A stretch of 14,139 nucleotides of DNA from Hamiltosporidium magnivora (lineage: Eukaryota; Microsporidia; Dubosqiidae): positions 1 through 14,139 of the forward strand of contig PITI01000341.1 in assembly GCA_004325065.1 (NCBI GenBank), given 5' to 3'. Both the position numbers and the translations under genes were made by a program. Under the pieces are notes generated by a model. It had not been told where the DNA came from, searched no databases, and was given only the letters and a program-made list of their open reading frames with translations. Shown piece by piece: positions 1 through 10,571 of the stretch (position 1 is its first letter; every line of letters begins with the position of its first letter).

Positions 1-519
1 TCTCCACCTTGCTTTTTAATTTTACTGCAAGATATTTTTTTTGGCAATAAAAGTCTAATTAAATTCGAGATAATCAATAAATACAGAAATAGGATTTTTC
101 AAGCTCTATAGGTGCTATAATCATATTATAAGTGACACTTTGTCTTTATTATCACCATAATTGATATATTTCTCGATCATAAAATCTATGAAGAATAAAA
201 AGCTAAATAATTAAGAAAAATTAGTTTCCTATATGAAATTTGATTTCGATAAAAATTTATAAAAAAAATCATGACGCATCCAACCAGCATCAGTTTTATC
301 AGAACAATAGAAGATTATAAAATACGTGTTATAAGCGATATTAAAAACCATGTTATACAATTAAAATACTAAAAAAAAATATCTATAACATAAGAATTTT
401 TCTGACTGATTAGAAGATCAAAATGTAAGCCAAGGGCATCAACCATGCAAATTCTTTCTTTTTATGTTATTTGAATTATCTAATTTAAATATTTCTTAAA
501 TCTTCAAAAAAAAAATTGC
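1..519. other. AT-rich leader with no gene seen
   Basis: No open frame of useful length, tRNA-like box or tandem repeat was seen here. The last part, before the start codon at 520, is rich in T and A runs, including a run of A directly upstream of the ATG. It probably holds the promoter of the 520-1194 gene. I could not find a CCC- or GGG-type motif close to the start of the kind described for some microsporidian genes. Confidence 0.5.
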
Positions 520-1194
520 ATGAACAATTTTAAATCTACATGGCGAATATTCAAATATTCTAAAGAACAACTATCTGAAGATTTATTATCATATTGTGGA
601 AATGATTTGTCTTTGTATTCTCAGACCATATCACATTCACAAATTTATAATTCAGCATCAAAATCACAAAAATGGCTCCATATATATTCACACTGTGATA
701 AATTACTAGAAGTTTCTATTGATAGTATATTTATAGAAATAAAACTTTTTATAAATACTACAACCTATAAAAAACCAAATAATAATTGTAATGAATTACT
801 TTCTATGCCAATATCTTTTACCGCTGATTCTCAACCAATCTCTCAAACAAATTCTCAGTGTGATTTATCTACTACAACCAAAATTATTCTTTTGGAAAAA
901 ATTGCTATTAAAAACACGTATTTATATGTCACTTCCAAAGATACTCATATAGCAATCAAACAATCCAATCTTCCTAAAATACAATTAACTTTTTTCAACA
1001 TTCAAAATGCTCTTTCGTTTTATTCTTTCATAAATAGTAATATTGGTATAAATACATATTCGTGTGAAATGCAACAAAAAATAAATCAATTTAAACAGAT
1101 TGTTGGAAGTCGAGACATCAAAATTATATCTTCGAAAAAAACGATCAAAGAATTAATGTGTGAATTCAAGAAAATTGTAATTAATAAATTATAA
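520..1194 (+). CDS. Orphan 224-residue protein, function unknown
   Basis: I do not recognise this protein. It starts at an ATG (MNNFKSTWRIF) preceded by an A-rich run and ends at TAA. With stop codons as frequent as they are in this AT-rich DNA (roughly 9% of random codons), 224 open codons are very unlikely by chance. There is no signal peptide and no membrane segment. Residues about 95-115 are rich in Ser, Thr, Gln and Asn and look like a disordered linker. This linker separates two beta-rich blocks: about 50-80 (WLHIYSHCDKLLEVSIDSIF) and about 118-170. The second block alternates hydrophobic residues and ends in a probable helix (NIQNALSFYSFINS). That order of strands followed by a helix would fit a PH-like or Ran-binding-like fold, but this is a guess from shape, with no diagnostic residue. 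The C-terminus is lysine-rich (KKTIKELMCEFKKIVINKL). No neighbour is close enough to suggest a role. Confidence 0.8.
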   Translation: MNNFKSTWRIFKYSKEQLSEDLLSYCGNDLSLYSQTISHSQIYNSASKSQKWLHIYSHCDKLLEVSIDSIFIEIKLFINTTTYKKPNNNCNELLSMPISFTADSQPISQTNSQCDLSTTTKIILLEKIAIKNTYLYVTSKDTHIAIKQSNLPKIQLTFFNIQNALSFYSFINSNIGINTYSCEMQQKINQFKQIVGSRDIKIISSKKTIKELMCEFKKIVINKL

Positions 1195-3579
1195 ATTATT
1201 AACTAAATTATGCGATTTAATATTTAGTAATATATAGATTTTATATTATTTACTTTTTGATTTTAAATTTAATTTTTTTCATCTTGAATTTCTTGGGATT
1301 TTTTCGGTTGACTTTTTGATGAGGTTTGATATTTATAATAATATTGAAAGCCGGTAATATCACATTGCGCAAATATATTGTAAGTTACTGAAGATAAGTT
1401 TATAACTATATTTTTCTAAGCGGAAAAGTTTATAATATGATGTATCTATGTTATTTATAATAAGACCTTTGTTAAAATTATTTTTGCAATTCCTAAAGTA
1501 TATAATAGAAGAACTTTATCAGTTCTTAAATTAAGCATCTCTATTCGTATATTCCTTTTCAAACCTATAAATTTACACTAGAAATTGTTTCAAACAAATC
1601 ATTGAAAGAATTTGTACTTTTAATCGTAAATATAAAAATATTTTAAGATTAATCATTAAATTAGAAGTAACTTGCGTTTAAAAGTGGTTAAAAAAGTAAA
1701 AATTTATCTGAAATTCATTTTTATAAATGAAATATTCGCTTCAGTACTTTTTTTTATGAAAATACATTAATAATAGAATAATTAGTTTAAAAGATTGAGA
1801 AATTGTTGGGTGCTTGACTTATATCTCTAGAAACATAAAAAAATCTTTAGTTTGCCTCAAAAAACATAATAAAACAAGCTCATTCTAACAAGACAGTATT
1901 TGTTTCAAAAATATAAAACGTAAATTGCGATTTTTGTTAATTTGAAATCCCTACAAATTTAAATCTGAAAACATCTATAAAATACAACTTACATTTAGTA
2001 TTTACACATTATAGGCTATTTGAAATGCGTATTATCTCTTTCTTATGATAATAAAATCTATAAAAAACTTAGCTTTTGCTAATAAATTAGTTAAACTATA
2101 GATTATATTGAATTTGGTGAACAATCGATAATTACTGTAAAAAGCTCTTTATACATTATTTTTTTGGATAAAATCGTCATAATATTCATTCTGAATTTAA
2201 AATTATAAAATTTTGATTTGAGAGGATTATGATTATCTTAATATTACTTTAAAATATAAAACTGCTTCAATTATTATATTTTATTTACGATCTAACATTT
2301 ATATTCGGATTTAAAAAACAGAGTAAAATATTCTATTTTATATTTGAAGCATTTTAAAAGTATAAATTTACAAATATATAAAAAAATCAATGTTTATACC
2401 AGCAGATATAGGTATCTAATTGCAAAAAATTTATTCTCTTCCTCAGATGAATACCTTTGTATATAATTGAATCGCGTTTTCAAAATTTGATATATAATAT
2501 TAGAGTAATGTGTTGATTCTTGTTCCAAAAATCGACAGATTTATTACTTATATATTTTAAAGTGCCCAATTTCTTGCTAAAAATTGCCAATATTAGAGAT
2601 TAAGGTGTTTCTTTACATATTGTAAAGCGTTAATCGTTAGTTCTTTCTACAAACTTCTTTACTTTCGATATTATAATATACTTTTTAGATTTAGTTACCA
2701 TGAAATTTCTGAAAAAATGCAGTCTATATATTTAATATATGAATTAAAATATCAATATAATTTCGAAATGCATTTTACAATTCTTTTTAATATCCCGCTC
2801 CTTTGAAAAATACTTTGTGTTAATATATTTCAGGTTCGAAGAAATTACTTTAAGCTATTTTTAATAAATCTAGTTAGATCGTAAGTATAAAAAAATGCAC
2901 AGAACTATTATTATTTAAACCATAGTAGTTATATGGTAATTAAATTTTGCTAAAAAAAAGTTTATTTTTCTATTTCTTCGGCCGTTAAGAATATAATATT
3001 GTTTATAGAGTTAACCTTGGTCTTTAGAGCGATCGATATCTGATTGATATCGGTATATAAATAGAAACGAAAATAGCTATTACTATAAATCAAGTTTGAA
3101 AATTAATTTTCGAATACCCATGATATTCCACTTCAAAATATAGGCTGAAATAAAAAATATAATCACAACATATTTTTTATTATACTTTGGAACAAAAATT
3201 GCTATTTAAACAATAAAATTATATACTATAAGTGGAAAAAACTATAGAAATTTCACTAAATATTATTCTAGTTAAGAGAAAAAGAATTTTTTATGTACAA
3301 TATAATATTTTAGTAGCTCTAATAGAATTTATTGTAGAATAGTACGTATTTTTCAAAAGTTGCTAATGTTATATTATTTTTAGCAATCCACCAAACTCAA
3401 AATTGGCATAAATAATCGTTATTTTTAAATTCCAACTGTATTCCCTGATATATCTATATTCAAAAGCTATTCGGCTAAGGACTTTATATAACTTATTTAA
3501 AAGAGTCTATCCCCATGGTTTTTAATAATATTAATGGTTTAATAGTCTATCGCTGATCTATATTCATCTTGAGCGCCCA

Positions 3580-3709
3580 GGAAATAGTAGCGTTTCCCCT
3601 TACCTTATCGCTAAGAAATAAATATACTTGCGCCGAATATGTCTCTTTGCCTTGCATGAAGTCTACTTATACTGTTAAATGCTATACCAACAACTATAAT
3701 CTGCTACTT
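3580..3709 (-). repeat. Dispersed repeat, copy A (reverse fragment)
   Basis: The reverse complement of this stretch aligns with 12667-12798 without large gaps. The best block is 3653-3709 against the complement of 12667-12723: I counted 45 identities in 57 positions, including the shared core ATACCAACA and the end CTGCTACTT. Outside this block the match is weaker but stays collinear. It is the only copy here in the opposite orientation. That suggests an element able to insert in either direction, or an inversion. No open frame survives. Confidence 0.7.
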
Positions 3710-4036
3710 GGGATTTCTTAGAATTCAAACGAAAGTTTTTTCAGATATTCAAGATACTTAGTCTTTTAACAAAAGTTTACAAGCTAACTTTCCATTTTTT
3801 AAAGAGCAACAGACTACAATTTCAGCCAGATTTTTGATTTAGTTACATTAAAACAACAATCAAATTTCGTAAAAATTTTCTTTCAAAAACAAATACCCAA
3901 AATACATATCGTATTTTGTTCATTTTCACAAACAAACAGACGAACAATTATTTTTATATCATTTTAATTAAATAATAAAAATGAATGGATTTTAAGGCGT
4001 TATATTCTTAAATAATTAAATTTAATCTAAATATAT

Positions 4037-4042
4037 TTTATT
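4037..4042 (-). terminator. Possible AATAAA polyadenylation signal
   Basis: On the minus strand an AATAAA hexamer lies about 60 bases after the stop codon of the LRR gene. In DNA this AT-rich such hexamers are common, so position is the only argument. Confidence 0.25.
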
Positions 4043-4101
4043 AAAATACTCGCTTACTTACGTGGCACTAAAAATCTTAAAATACTCATGCCAAAGTCTA
4101 T

Positions 4102-6441
4102 TTATATAGAATATATGTCTAGAGCCGAACCGAATTCGGATATTAAATAATTTCTTTCCTGCAACGAAATCGCAAGTTTTAATGTTCCGAAAGAACGCAA
4201 CCTCTTAAAATACATTCTTTTAAAATAATATATGAACGATAAACTATCCCTAAAAAGCGATATACCTATATATTTAAGATATTTTAGCTTTTGTATCGCC
4301 AAAAAATCATATTTTCCTAAAATGACATCTAAAATATACAATTCTTCTATAATATATAATTTATCAGCTGCAAACATATCGTAAAGTTTACAATTTTCTA
4401 ATTTGCAAAAAGATAATTCCAAGCTTTTACATTTTGTCATGAAAGACAAATAAAATAAATCGTTTTTTGATAGAAAATTTCCGAAATAATTAAATATTTT
4501 AATGTTTTTCAGCATATATGGACTAGAAAACGATAAAATAATGGAGTTACCCGGTAAATTACAATTACCCAGTTTAATATGGTGCAATTTAGCATTACAA
4601 GCACTCCTAATTACAGGTAGTTTATCAAAGGCCTCTAATTCTATATGAATTGATTTAAGGTAAATATGGTTGTTAAGATTGATCATCCAGTGATTATAAT
4701 TTGGAATATTTATCGGTTTTTTGCTTTTGATGGTCAAATATACAAGATTTTTAAAGTTTTGAATTGATAGAAGTATATAAAGTGCATTCTTACAATTTAT
4801 CATCTTCATGTTTTCAAGACTATCAGCGTATTTGCAGCCCGAGAAAATCATAGAATCCGAGTTTAAAAACGTGCAACCTATAAATATCATAGACTTTAGA
4901 TTTCTAAAATTCTGAATACATTGTATTTCGTAGTCGTACAAATAAAAGTGAACTAATTTTAGTCTTTTTAAAGTAAGATAGTATTGTTGATGAATTATAT
5001 TATTATAATTGTAAATTGGACTTATTGTTTCTGATGTAATTGTGATATCTTCTAAATTTTTTAAATTATATATTTTATTAAAGAAATCTTTCAAGTTTGC
5101 AGAGCCAAAGCGAAACCCTATTCTCTTGAAAAGCAAATTATATGCTTCTAGACATGGTAGAACCATAAAATTACCGAAATCCTGTGTCTTATTTAAGGTC
5201 AGGAATAATTGTGTCAGATTGGGGAACATAACTACAAGATTGGCATATAAAAATATAAACGATGTGCGAATATTTAAGATTTTCAGATTTAGTAATTTAC
5301 CGATTAAATATTTTGGAAAGAAATATTGCCTTTGATCAATAATAATGTCACTGAGAATAAGATGTTCTAAAAAAGTAAAATTGGCTAACAATCGCATATT
5401 ATTTTCGGTCAATATTGTACTTCGGATTTCTAATTTTTTAATATTTTTGAAAACGGCTATATTATTCAAATAAAGCAAAACCAACCCGATTTTTGTCTTT
5501 TGAGAAATTGTTACTGCGTCTATATTTCTTGAAAATATTTTCCGAAGACAAAATATATTTTTCACATGAACAAAATCTATATCAATTAAATATATTTCTT
5601 CGATTTCTTTAAAAAACAATAGAAAATGTAATAATTTGATATTATTCTCTTTAATTTTATTTTCGTATATTTTTTCTATAATATAAGAAGAAATGTTAAA
5701 TTTCTTACCTTCAGTTGCTTTTTCATCAAATCTACGACCAATTTTACCTTTGCTTATATCTTCTATATAATAGAAGTTTAGCTCATAAAATATTTCAATC
5801 ATTCTAGATATTATCCAATTGAAGTAATTAGTGCAAAACCTTTCTTTGTATTGTAATACTTGGTTAATTCCATTGTATAAAGTATTGCCGGAAGCATGGA
5901 TCATATAACCTTTAAGAATTTTGTAAAAGTTTTTATCTCCATATATACCAACAATATACGAGAAATATAGAACATCTAATAATTTATCGATTGGAACATC
6001 GATGTTCATAGAGTCGAAATTTGAGAATAATTGCAGACAGTATTTAAAATCTATAAAATAGAGCTTTTGATGTAGGTAAATCTTATCTCTACACTTACTC
6101 ATCGGAATTAAATTTTCTGTAGATGGAATCAAACATATATTTTCTGGAAAAGAAATTTTAACCATACTTAGCTCAAAATGTTTTAATTCATCTTTTCCAT
6201 TTGGACATAAAAATAAATCATTTATAAAACGATGTAATCCTTCACATTCATATAAAACATTCTTTTCTTCTGAATATAATGCATATCTGTTAGTTAATTC
6301 TCTTTTATCTCGGTTATAATTATTTGTTATAGAATCATTTATATTACAAGCATATAGTAAATCGAACTCTATCGATTCCTTCTTTTTCAATCTTTGGATT
6401 GTGCAATATGTCAGGTTAAACATGTAAATGACTGCATTCAT
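4102..6441 (-). CDS. Large leucine-rich-repeat protein
   Basis: The protein has 779 residues from the first in-frame ATG (MNAVIYMFNLTYC) to TAA. The frame is open 16 codons further upstream to a TTG at 6489 and no ATG occurs there, so 6441 is the likely start. Residues about 1-270 are not repetitive and look mostly helical, with several Cys and aromatic residues. From about residue 275 to the end there are irregular LRR units of the LxxLxL type, for example IKKLEIRSTIL, LEHLILSDIII, LKRLKLVHFYL, LKSMIFIGCTF, LENMKMINC, CKSLELSFCKL and IEELYILDVIL. Several units carry Cys where typical LRRs have Asn, resembling cysteine-containing or F-box-associated LRRs. I see no clear F-box. LRR proteins of this kind form large lineage-specific families in microsporidia and are often proposed to bind host or partner proteins; the partner here is unknown. 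The N-terminal hydrophobic run followed by RLKKK could be a weak signal or anchor. No close neighbour shares its strand. Confidence 0.88.
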   Translation of the reverse strand: MNAVIYMFNLTYCTIQRLKKKESIEFDLLYACNINDSITNNYNRDKRELTNRYALYSEEKNVLYECEGLHRFINDLFLCPNGKDELKHFELSMVKISFPENICLIPSTENLIPMSKCRDKIYLHQKLYFIDFKYCLQLFSNFDSMNIDVPIDKLLDVLYFSYIVGIYGDKNFYKILKGYMIHASGNTLYNGINQVLQYKERFCTNYFNWIISRMIEIFYELNFYYIEDISKGKIGRRFDEKATEGKKFNISSYIIEKIYENKIKENNIKLLHFLLFFKEIEEIYLIDIDFVHVKNIFCLRKIFSRNIDAVTISQKTKIGLVLLYLNNIAVFKNIKKLEIRSTILTENNMRLLANFTFLEHLILSDIIIDQRQYFFPKYLIGKLLNLKILNIRTSFIFLYANLVVMFPNLTQLFLTLNKTQDFGNFMVLPCLEAYNLLFKRIGFRFGSANLKDFFNKIYNLKNLEDITITSETISPIYNYNNIIHQQYYLTLKRLKLVHFYLYDYEIQCIQNFRNLKSMIFIGCTFLNSDSMIFSGCKYADSLENMKMINCKNALYILLSIQNFKNLVYLTIKSKKPINIPNYNHWMINLNNHIYLKSIHIELEAFDKLPVIRSACNAKLHHIKLGNCNLPGNSIILSFSSPYMLKNIKIFNYFGNFLSKNDLFYLSFMTKCKSLELSFCKLENCKLYDMFAADKLYIIEELYILDVILGKYDFLAIQKLKYLKYIGISLFRDSLSFIYYFKRMYFKRLRSFGTLKLAISLQERNYLISEFGSALDIYSI

Positions 6442-9345
6442 TTGTGTAAAAATATGAAAGTAAAAGTTATTGAATATAAATTTTTTCAAAATAGTTTTAT
6501 CGCCAATATTGATTGATAATTAATCAAATTATTTTTTTATATAAAAGATAAATATTTTATCGCGAATTTTTTTAGAGTATAAGTATGCTGGTCTTATTAA
6601 AATCAGATTTACTTCATAGATTTATATTGCTACTAATTGTGAACTTTTTATTCATAATCGAAGATATTGCGTTAGACAGACAATTTAATCTGCGTAAAGA
6701 TCGGTAGCACGAAAACCGATAAAAATTTGAAACTATAAACTGCCTGTTACAGTAGCTAACTTAAGCGAAACAGAATCCTGGCCTTTGTTTTCAAAGATTT
6801 AATAATTCAGAAAAAAATTATCACCACATAAATATTTCGAAAAAAGACAATAATTAGATTCTATATATTATATTAAGAATTGTCGTTTCTAATTTGTCTG
6901 TATTTCGCTTCGGTTTTGCTTTAAGTTACTAATTTTTTCATATTCAGTTGTTTAGTATCTTCCCTATATTGTGCAATATAGAATTCGACTAAATATATAT
7001 TTCTCAAGATAATTAAACAAATCTATTAAATTTCCTCCAGAAAACGACATCTAATGAATAGTTTCGAAAATTATGCAAATTGTGGATAAGTAAAGCCTTT
7101 CGTTAATATCTATTAATAGAAATATAAGAGTTTCAACTAAAAAAATAATGCGCGATAAAGTTTTTTCCTTTAAATCTGGGCTATATTTCAAGCGCAAAAA
7201 AGGACGCGAATCGAGCTCAAATTTGCTATAAATTATTGGATTATTTTTGGGTTTTTCGCTTGATTTTATAAATTTTATTCGTGCCTATCTAAAAATCTAA
7301 AAATAAAATGATATAATATTTAAGTTATTCAATAGTTGAACGAAATTTTAAGTAACTTTTCGATATCAATTGAGCCGCTTAACAATTTCTCAAATCTTAG
7401 TGAACTATGAAAATTTCCACACTAAAACATTTTTATTGTTAGTATTCATATTTGATCTAATTCTAATTTTGCTAATCATTGTTTTCTATTCTAATTTTCT
7501 TGCTTTTTTCATTTGTAAAGTATTCTTTAAAGGCTTTTTTTGTCATGTCGATTTTGATCTTAGTTGTTAAATTTACATTCAGACTCGATTTAGGGATTCT
7601 TTATTGTCATTCATAAGAAGAGCAAGGATTCTTTGATATAACCTATAAATCACCTCTGGTGGTATGAATGAAATAAAATTCTTTAATTTACAATAAAAAC
7701 CTTCTAAATATACGAGATTCTAAGTCTTAATTTTATTTGTTTGTCTTTTTGCCAAATTGAATTATAAGTATCCGAAGTATTCGGAACGGAATATATAGCA
7801 GAATCATCGGATTTCAGACAAGAGCATTAAAATAAAATAATTTTTAAATTATATTGCAAAAATTATTTTCAGATGAATTTTAAACACATATGCTTTTTTG
7901 ATAAACTTGAATTTTTGATTACATTTCATCAAAAACATATAAATTACCACTTTATTTGTAAAATCATTCTTCAAAATTTTTATTTTGGTATTTCAATCAA
8001 ACTTCGAAGAAAACCTTTGGAAATATCAAAATTAAAAAAAAACTGTATTATTATTACTGAGAAAAAAATATTTAAATAATTTGAAATTACTTTATCCATT
8101 AGACTTCCTCAAAGATGCTTTTGTGATTATCGCTATAGCATTTTTATTTATTTATTAAGCGACTCATATCATAATTAGTATTTTCAAATTAACTTAACTA
8201 TCAATGAAACAAATATATGAATTGTAAAAATTTAGATACTTTGACCTAATTATTTAATTTGTTTATATAAATAAATACTTTTATATCAAAAAAATATCGT
8301 TTTTGATAGATTACCACTTCGAATTAAATTTGTAAAATGCTAGTTGATTTGCTTCGAATGATAAACTTATAAATTTTTGTAATTATATTAGATCGGAAAT
8401 ACGAATTATACTCGTTTATTAAAGTACATTTCTCACTGTTTAATTTGCACTAATCTTTATTTTAAATGGAGAGTGGTTGATGAACAATCGCATAAAAAAC
8501 CATTATATTGGGTTGCTTGGATGAAATTGGTATAAAATTTGCGTTTGAATTTTTAAAGAAGTGAGTCTGTTATCTCATTTTTAGGTAATAAGTCAAAATT
8601 CATATAAAAAAAAGAAGATATACAAATTAGTGAATTTTTTTATAAAGTTTGTGTCTGTATTTTATGTAATTAGAAAAACCACCGTATTATTTTGGATAAT
8701 TATCATCTAAATGGATCAAAACACAACCTTGCTTACTTGTGTCAGCAGACTTATTACTGGGAATAATAAACCTAATATGCTCCAAAAAGCTATAGTGAAA
8801 GTGAAGATAAAAACACTTGCTATAAGAAAGAAATCTAAATGAATTTGTAAGTCGCTGTGATATATTTATCTAGAAATCTTTTTGGTTTGGAAAGTGTAGA
8901 TCTGAATAAATTCCGCTGTTACTGCAAAAGTTCAATGTTAATTTCGAAGTGCGAGGGCACAATAAGCAATGAAAGATGAAGTACAACCAAGTATGGTATA
9001 TTTAATCTTCACTCACTTATTTTATATCAAAACATTTGAATTTAGATACTTTCAAAATATCAAGAAAGTTTCTTATGCAGTAGAGTCTTTTGCCTTAGAA
9101 CTACGTAATTTTTGAGTGACAAATATATCATTGTTTTATTAATAAAAAGAAGTATTGTTTCTAAAAACATAAAGTTCTTAGATCGGACTATACTCCGTAG
9201 ACTTAAAAAACAACTTTTATATTCTAAAAAGACTTTTTTTAAGTTCCGATAGTATTCAAATAATACAATCAAATACAAAAATTAACTCGGCTTCTATTAT
9301 GAAAAGTTAGTTAAACTATTTATTGATAATATCAATTAAAAAAAT
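6442..9345. other. 2.9-kb gene-free interval with one repeat copy
   Basis: Both strands are full of stop codons. The longest ATG-started frame (7873-8079, 68 codons) is of a length expected several times by chance in this composition. It is made of Phe, Ile, Lys and Asn codons with no motif. The upstream region of the LRR gene lies at the left end. A small inverted repeat (ATCGGT/ACCGAT) occurs around 6700-6720. The dispersed-repeat copy at about 8624-8901 is the only clear element. Confidence 0.55.
8624..8901 (+). repeat. Dispersed repeat, copy B
   Basis: This stretch is collinear with 12480-12775. Three blocks show it. TTTTATAAAGTTTG to TTTATGTAATTAGA matches a block near 12497-12537. CACAACCTTGCTTACTTGTG with the following CTGGGA matches near 12588-12630. 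GATATATTTATCTAGAA with GGAAAGTGTAGA (8847-8901) matches 12721-12775. It is more AT-rich than the 12.4-12.9 kb copy, as expected for an older copy drifting toward the background. Weaker similarity may reach left to about 8510. There is no intact reading frame. Confidence 0.7.
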
Positions 9346-10022
9346 GTGGTTGTAGCGGAATCAGTACCGGATTCAACTGATATTGTCACATTTGAAAATG
9401 AAGTTTGGAGGCAGGGTGAAGCTTCGTGTAATCGCACTTCTGTTTGTGAAAACCGAATAGAATACAAGATTAAAATGAATGCATGTCAATCTAAGGAACT
9501 CCATGAAAAAAAGTCAAACAATGACTGTAGAATAGACATACCGGAAACTACGAAAGCCGAATTATGTCCTCGGAAAACAGAATCTCTTACATTTTCTTGT
9601 AATATTATTACACAAGATGTAATATCTTCAAACCCCTTTCAAAAAACAAATCATATAAATATGTTACACATCAAAGACCTTCTATTGCACCAAATTCCAA
9701 TACTGAGCGTAAAATATCTTTTGATAATTGCCACGCTTCTTGCGGTGAAAATAAAATTTGCGATGAGTCCTGCAACGGGTATTGGTGTGAAGCATGCAAG
9801 TTAATTAAATGTTGTGAAGATCCAGATTTTGTCTCCGAATGCAGAGAAGGATTTTGTATTTCGATCCGAATAGACGTGGAAGTATATATTCGATACCTTA
9901 GATGTTGTTGTGGTTGCTATATAGAATTTCTTTCGAGCTGTATGAAAGAATTCTGGGATTTGTTTTGTTGCTTTGTGAATGCATTTGTATGGTTTTTGGT
10001 GCGGAATATTGAGTTGTTGTAA
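9346..10022 (+). pseudogene. Cysteine-rich protein gene, split by a frameshift
   Basis: I do not recognise the family. Two overlapping frames look coding. The first is open from a GTG at 9346 to 9804, with its first ATG at 9475. The second is open from 9603 to the TAA at 10020-10022. The second frame carries a dense Cys pattern from 9723: CX3CX5CX3CX4CX2CX4CCX8CX4C. This is followed by RCCCGC, SSC and FCC in an aromatic, hydrophobic tail (FVNAFVWFLV). That is about 17 Cys in 99 codons, and the first frame adds six before about 9610. The second frame has no ATG before its Cys region, so it must be reached from the first. A single missing base near the A6 run at 9641-9646 would do this, as would a true mutation. 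The 5' end is also odd: the only nearby ATG (9344) runs ATG TGG TTG TAG, one frame off. Codons such as GCG, CCG and CGG are commoner than in the neighbours. The protein may be secreted or membrane-attached, but no signal peptide is visible. It is either a recent pseudogene or a live gene with assembly errors. Confidence 0.65.
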
Positions 10023-10028
10023 AATAAA
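10023..10028 (+). terminator. Possible AATAAA polyadenylation signal
   Basis: An AATAAA hexamer begins directly after the TAA stop of the Cys-rich gene. Microsporidian transcripts often have very short 3' ends, so the position is plausible, but the hexamer is common in this AT-rich DNA. Confidence 0.3.
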
Positions 10029-10055
10029 ATAACTTACCACTTATTAAAGTTATTT
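10027..10055 (+). other. 9-bp perfect inverted repeat after the Cys-rich gene
   Basis: The arms AAATAACTT (10027-10035) and AAGTTATTT (10047-10055) are perfectly complementary around an 11-base loop, five bases after the stop codon. It could fold as a 3'-end hairpin. With A/T arms this could also be chance. Confidence 0.3.
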
Positions 10056-10571
10056 ATTATAAAATAAATGTTTCATTGGGCTTAAATATATTTTTAAATT
10101 CATTTTCTCGATTAAGAAATTCATTTATTAGTTAATTCCATATTTAAAATTTTATAAAGACATAATTAAATTTATATCCAATAAGATAATATACGTTCCA
10201 CGAATATTATCTGTATTTTTTTGATTAGATTCCTTATTCAAAATAAATGTAATCTAGTTTTTATTTTTTTAAAGACATTCATTATGAAATTCTCCGTCCT
10301 AAAACAATTTTTTTTACAGAAATATTTTCTTGAAATGAAAGAATTTTACTTCTTACATTGATATTATGAGATGGTTCTAATAGAACATATTAGCTTGGTG
10401 TTGATACCATTTTACAATTAATTTCATAAAAAAATAATTTACATATAAACAGACCTCACTTTTTTTACTTTGAATTTCATAATTACATATTAACAGATAA
10501 TAGCTGATCGAATTTAGATATGTTATAAAAAAAATGGATGAAGAGAAGATAACCGCATTTAAAAACATTTG

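Larger units (their letters stand above)
1195..4101. other. 2.9-kb gene-free AT-rich interval
   Basis: All frames on both strands are heavily interrupted and I see no convincing decayed gene. The one piece of structure is the reverse-oriented dispersed-repeat fragment at 3580-3709, which stands out by being less AT-rich. A small inverted repeat (CGATATC/GATATCG) lies around 3035-3053 and may be chance. The right end lies downstream of the LRR gene on the minus strand. Confidence 0.6.

Noticed and set aside
2833..2843. GGTTCGAA as a tRNA B box
   Set aside because: The following bases do not fit the T-arm, and no A box or acceptor pairing is found upstream.
3034..3053. Inverted repeat CGATATC/GATATCG as an operator or origin
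   Set aside because: It is a single short palindrome with no gene nearby; such repeats are expected by chance.
5042..5335. Plus-strand open frame of 97 codons
   Set aside because: It lies wholly inside the LRR gene on the other strand and has no motif; it is an antisense shadow.
7370..7570. 66-codon plus-strand frame with a hydrophobic middle
   Set aside because: It begins at TTG, has no ATG start, and Phe/Leu/Ile-rich strings are expected from T-rich DNA.
7873..8079. 68-codon ATG-started frame
   Set aside because: With about 9% stop codons expected by chance in this composition, several frames this long should occur in 14 kb; it has no motif.
9060..9278. 72-codon minus-strand frame
   Set aside because: It begins at TTG, its length is near chance, and it has no recognisable feature.
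9637..9650. Programmed -1 ribosomal frameshift in the Cys-rich gene, because A AAA AAC is present
   Set aside because: The A6C run is out of phase for the classical X XXY YYZ slip site (the frame reads CAA AAA ACA), and the gene also lacks a usable ATG, so mutation or an assembly indel explains more.
9801..10040. Minus-strand open frame of 79 codons
   Set aside because: It is antisense to the Cys-rich frame, whose regular Cys pattern is much better evidence for coding.
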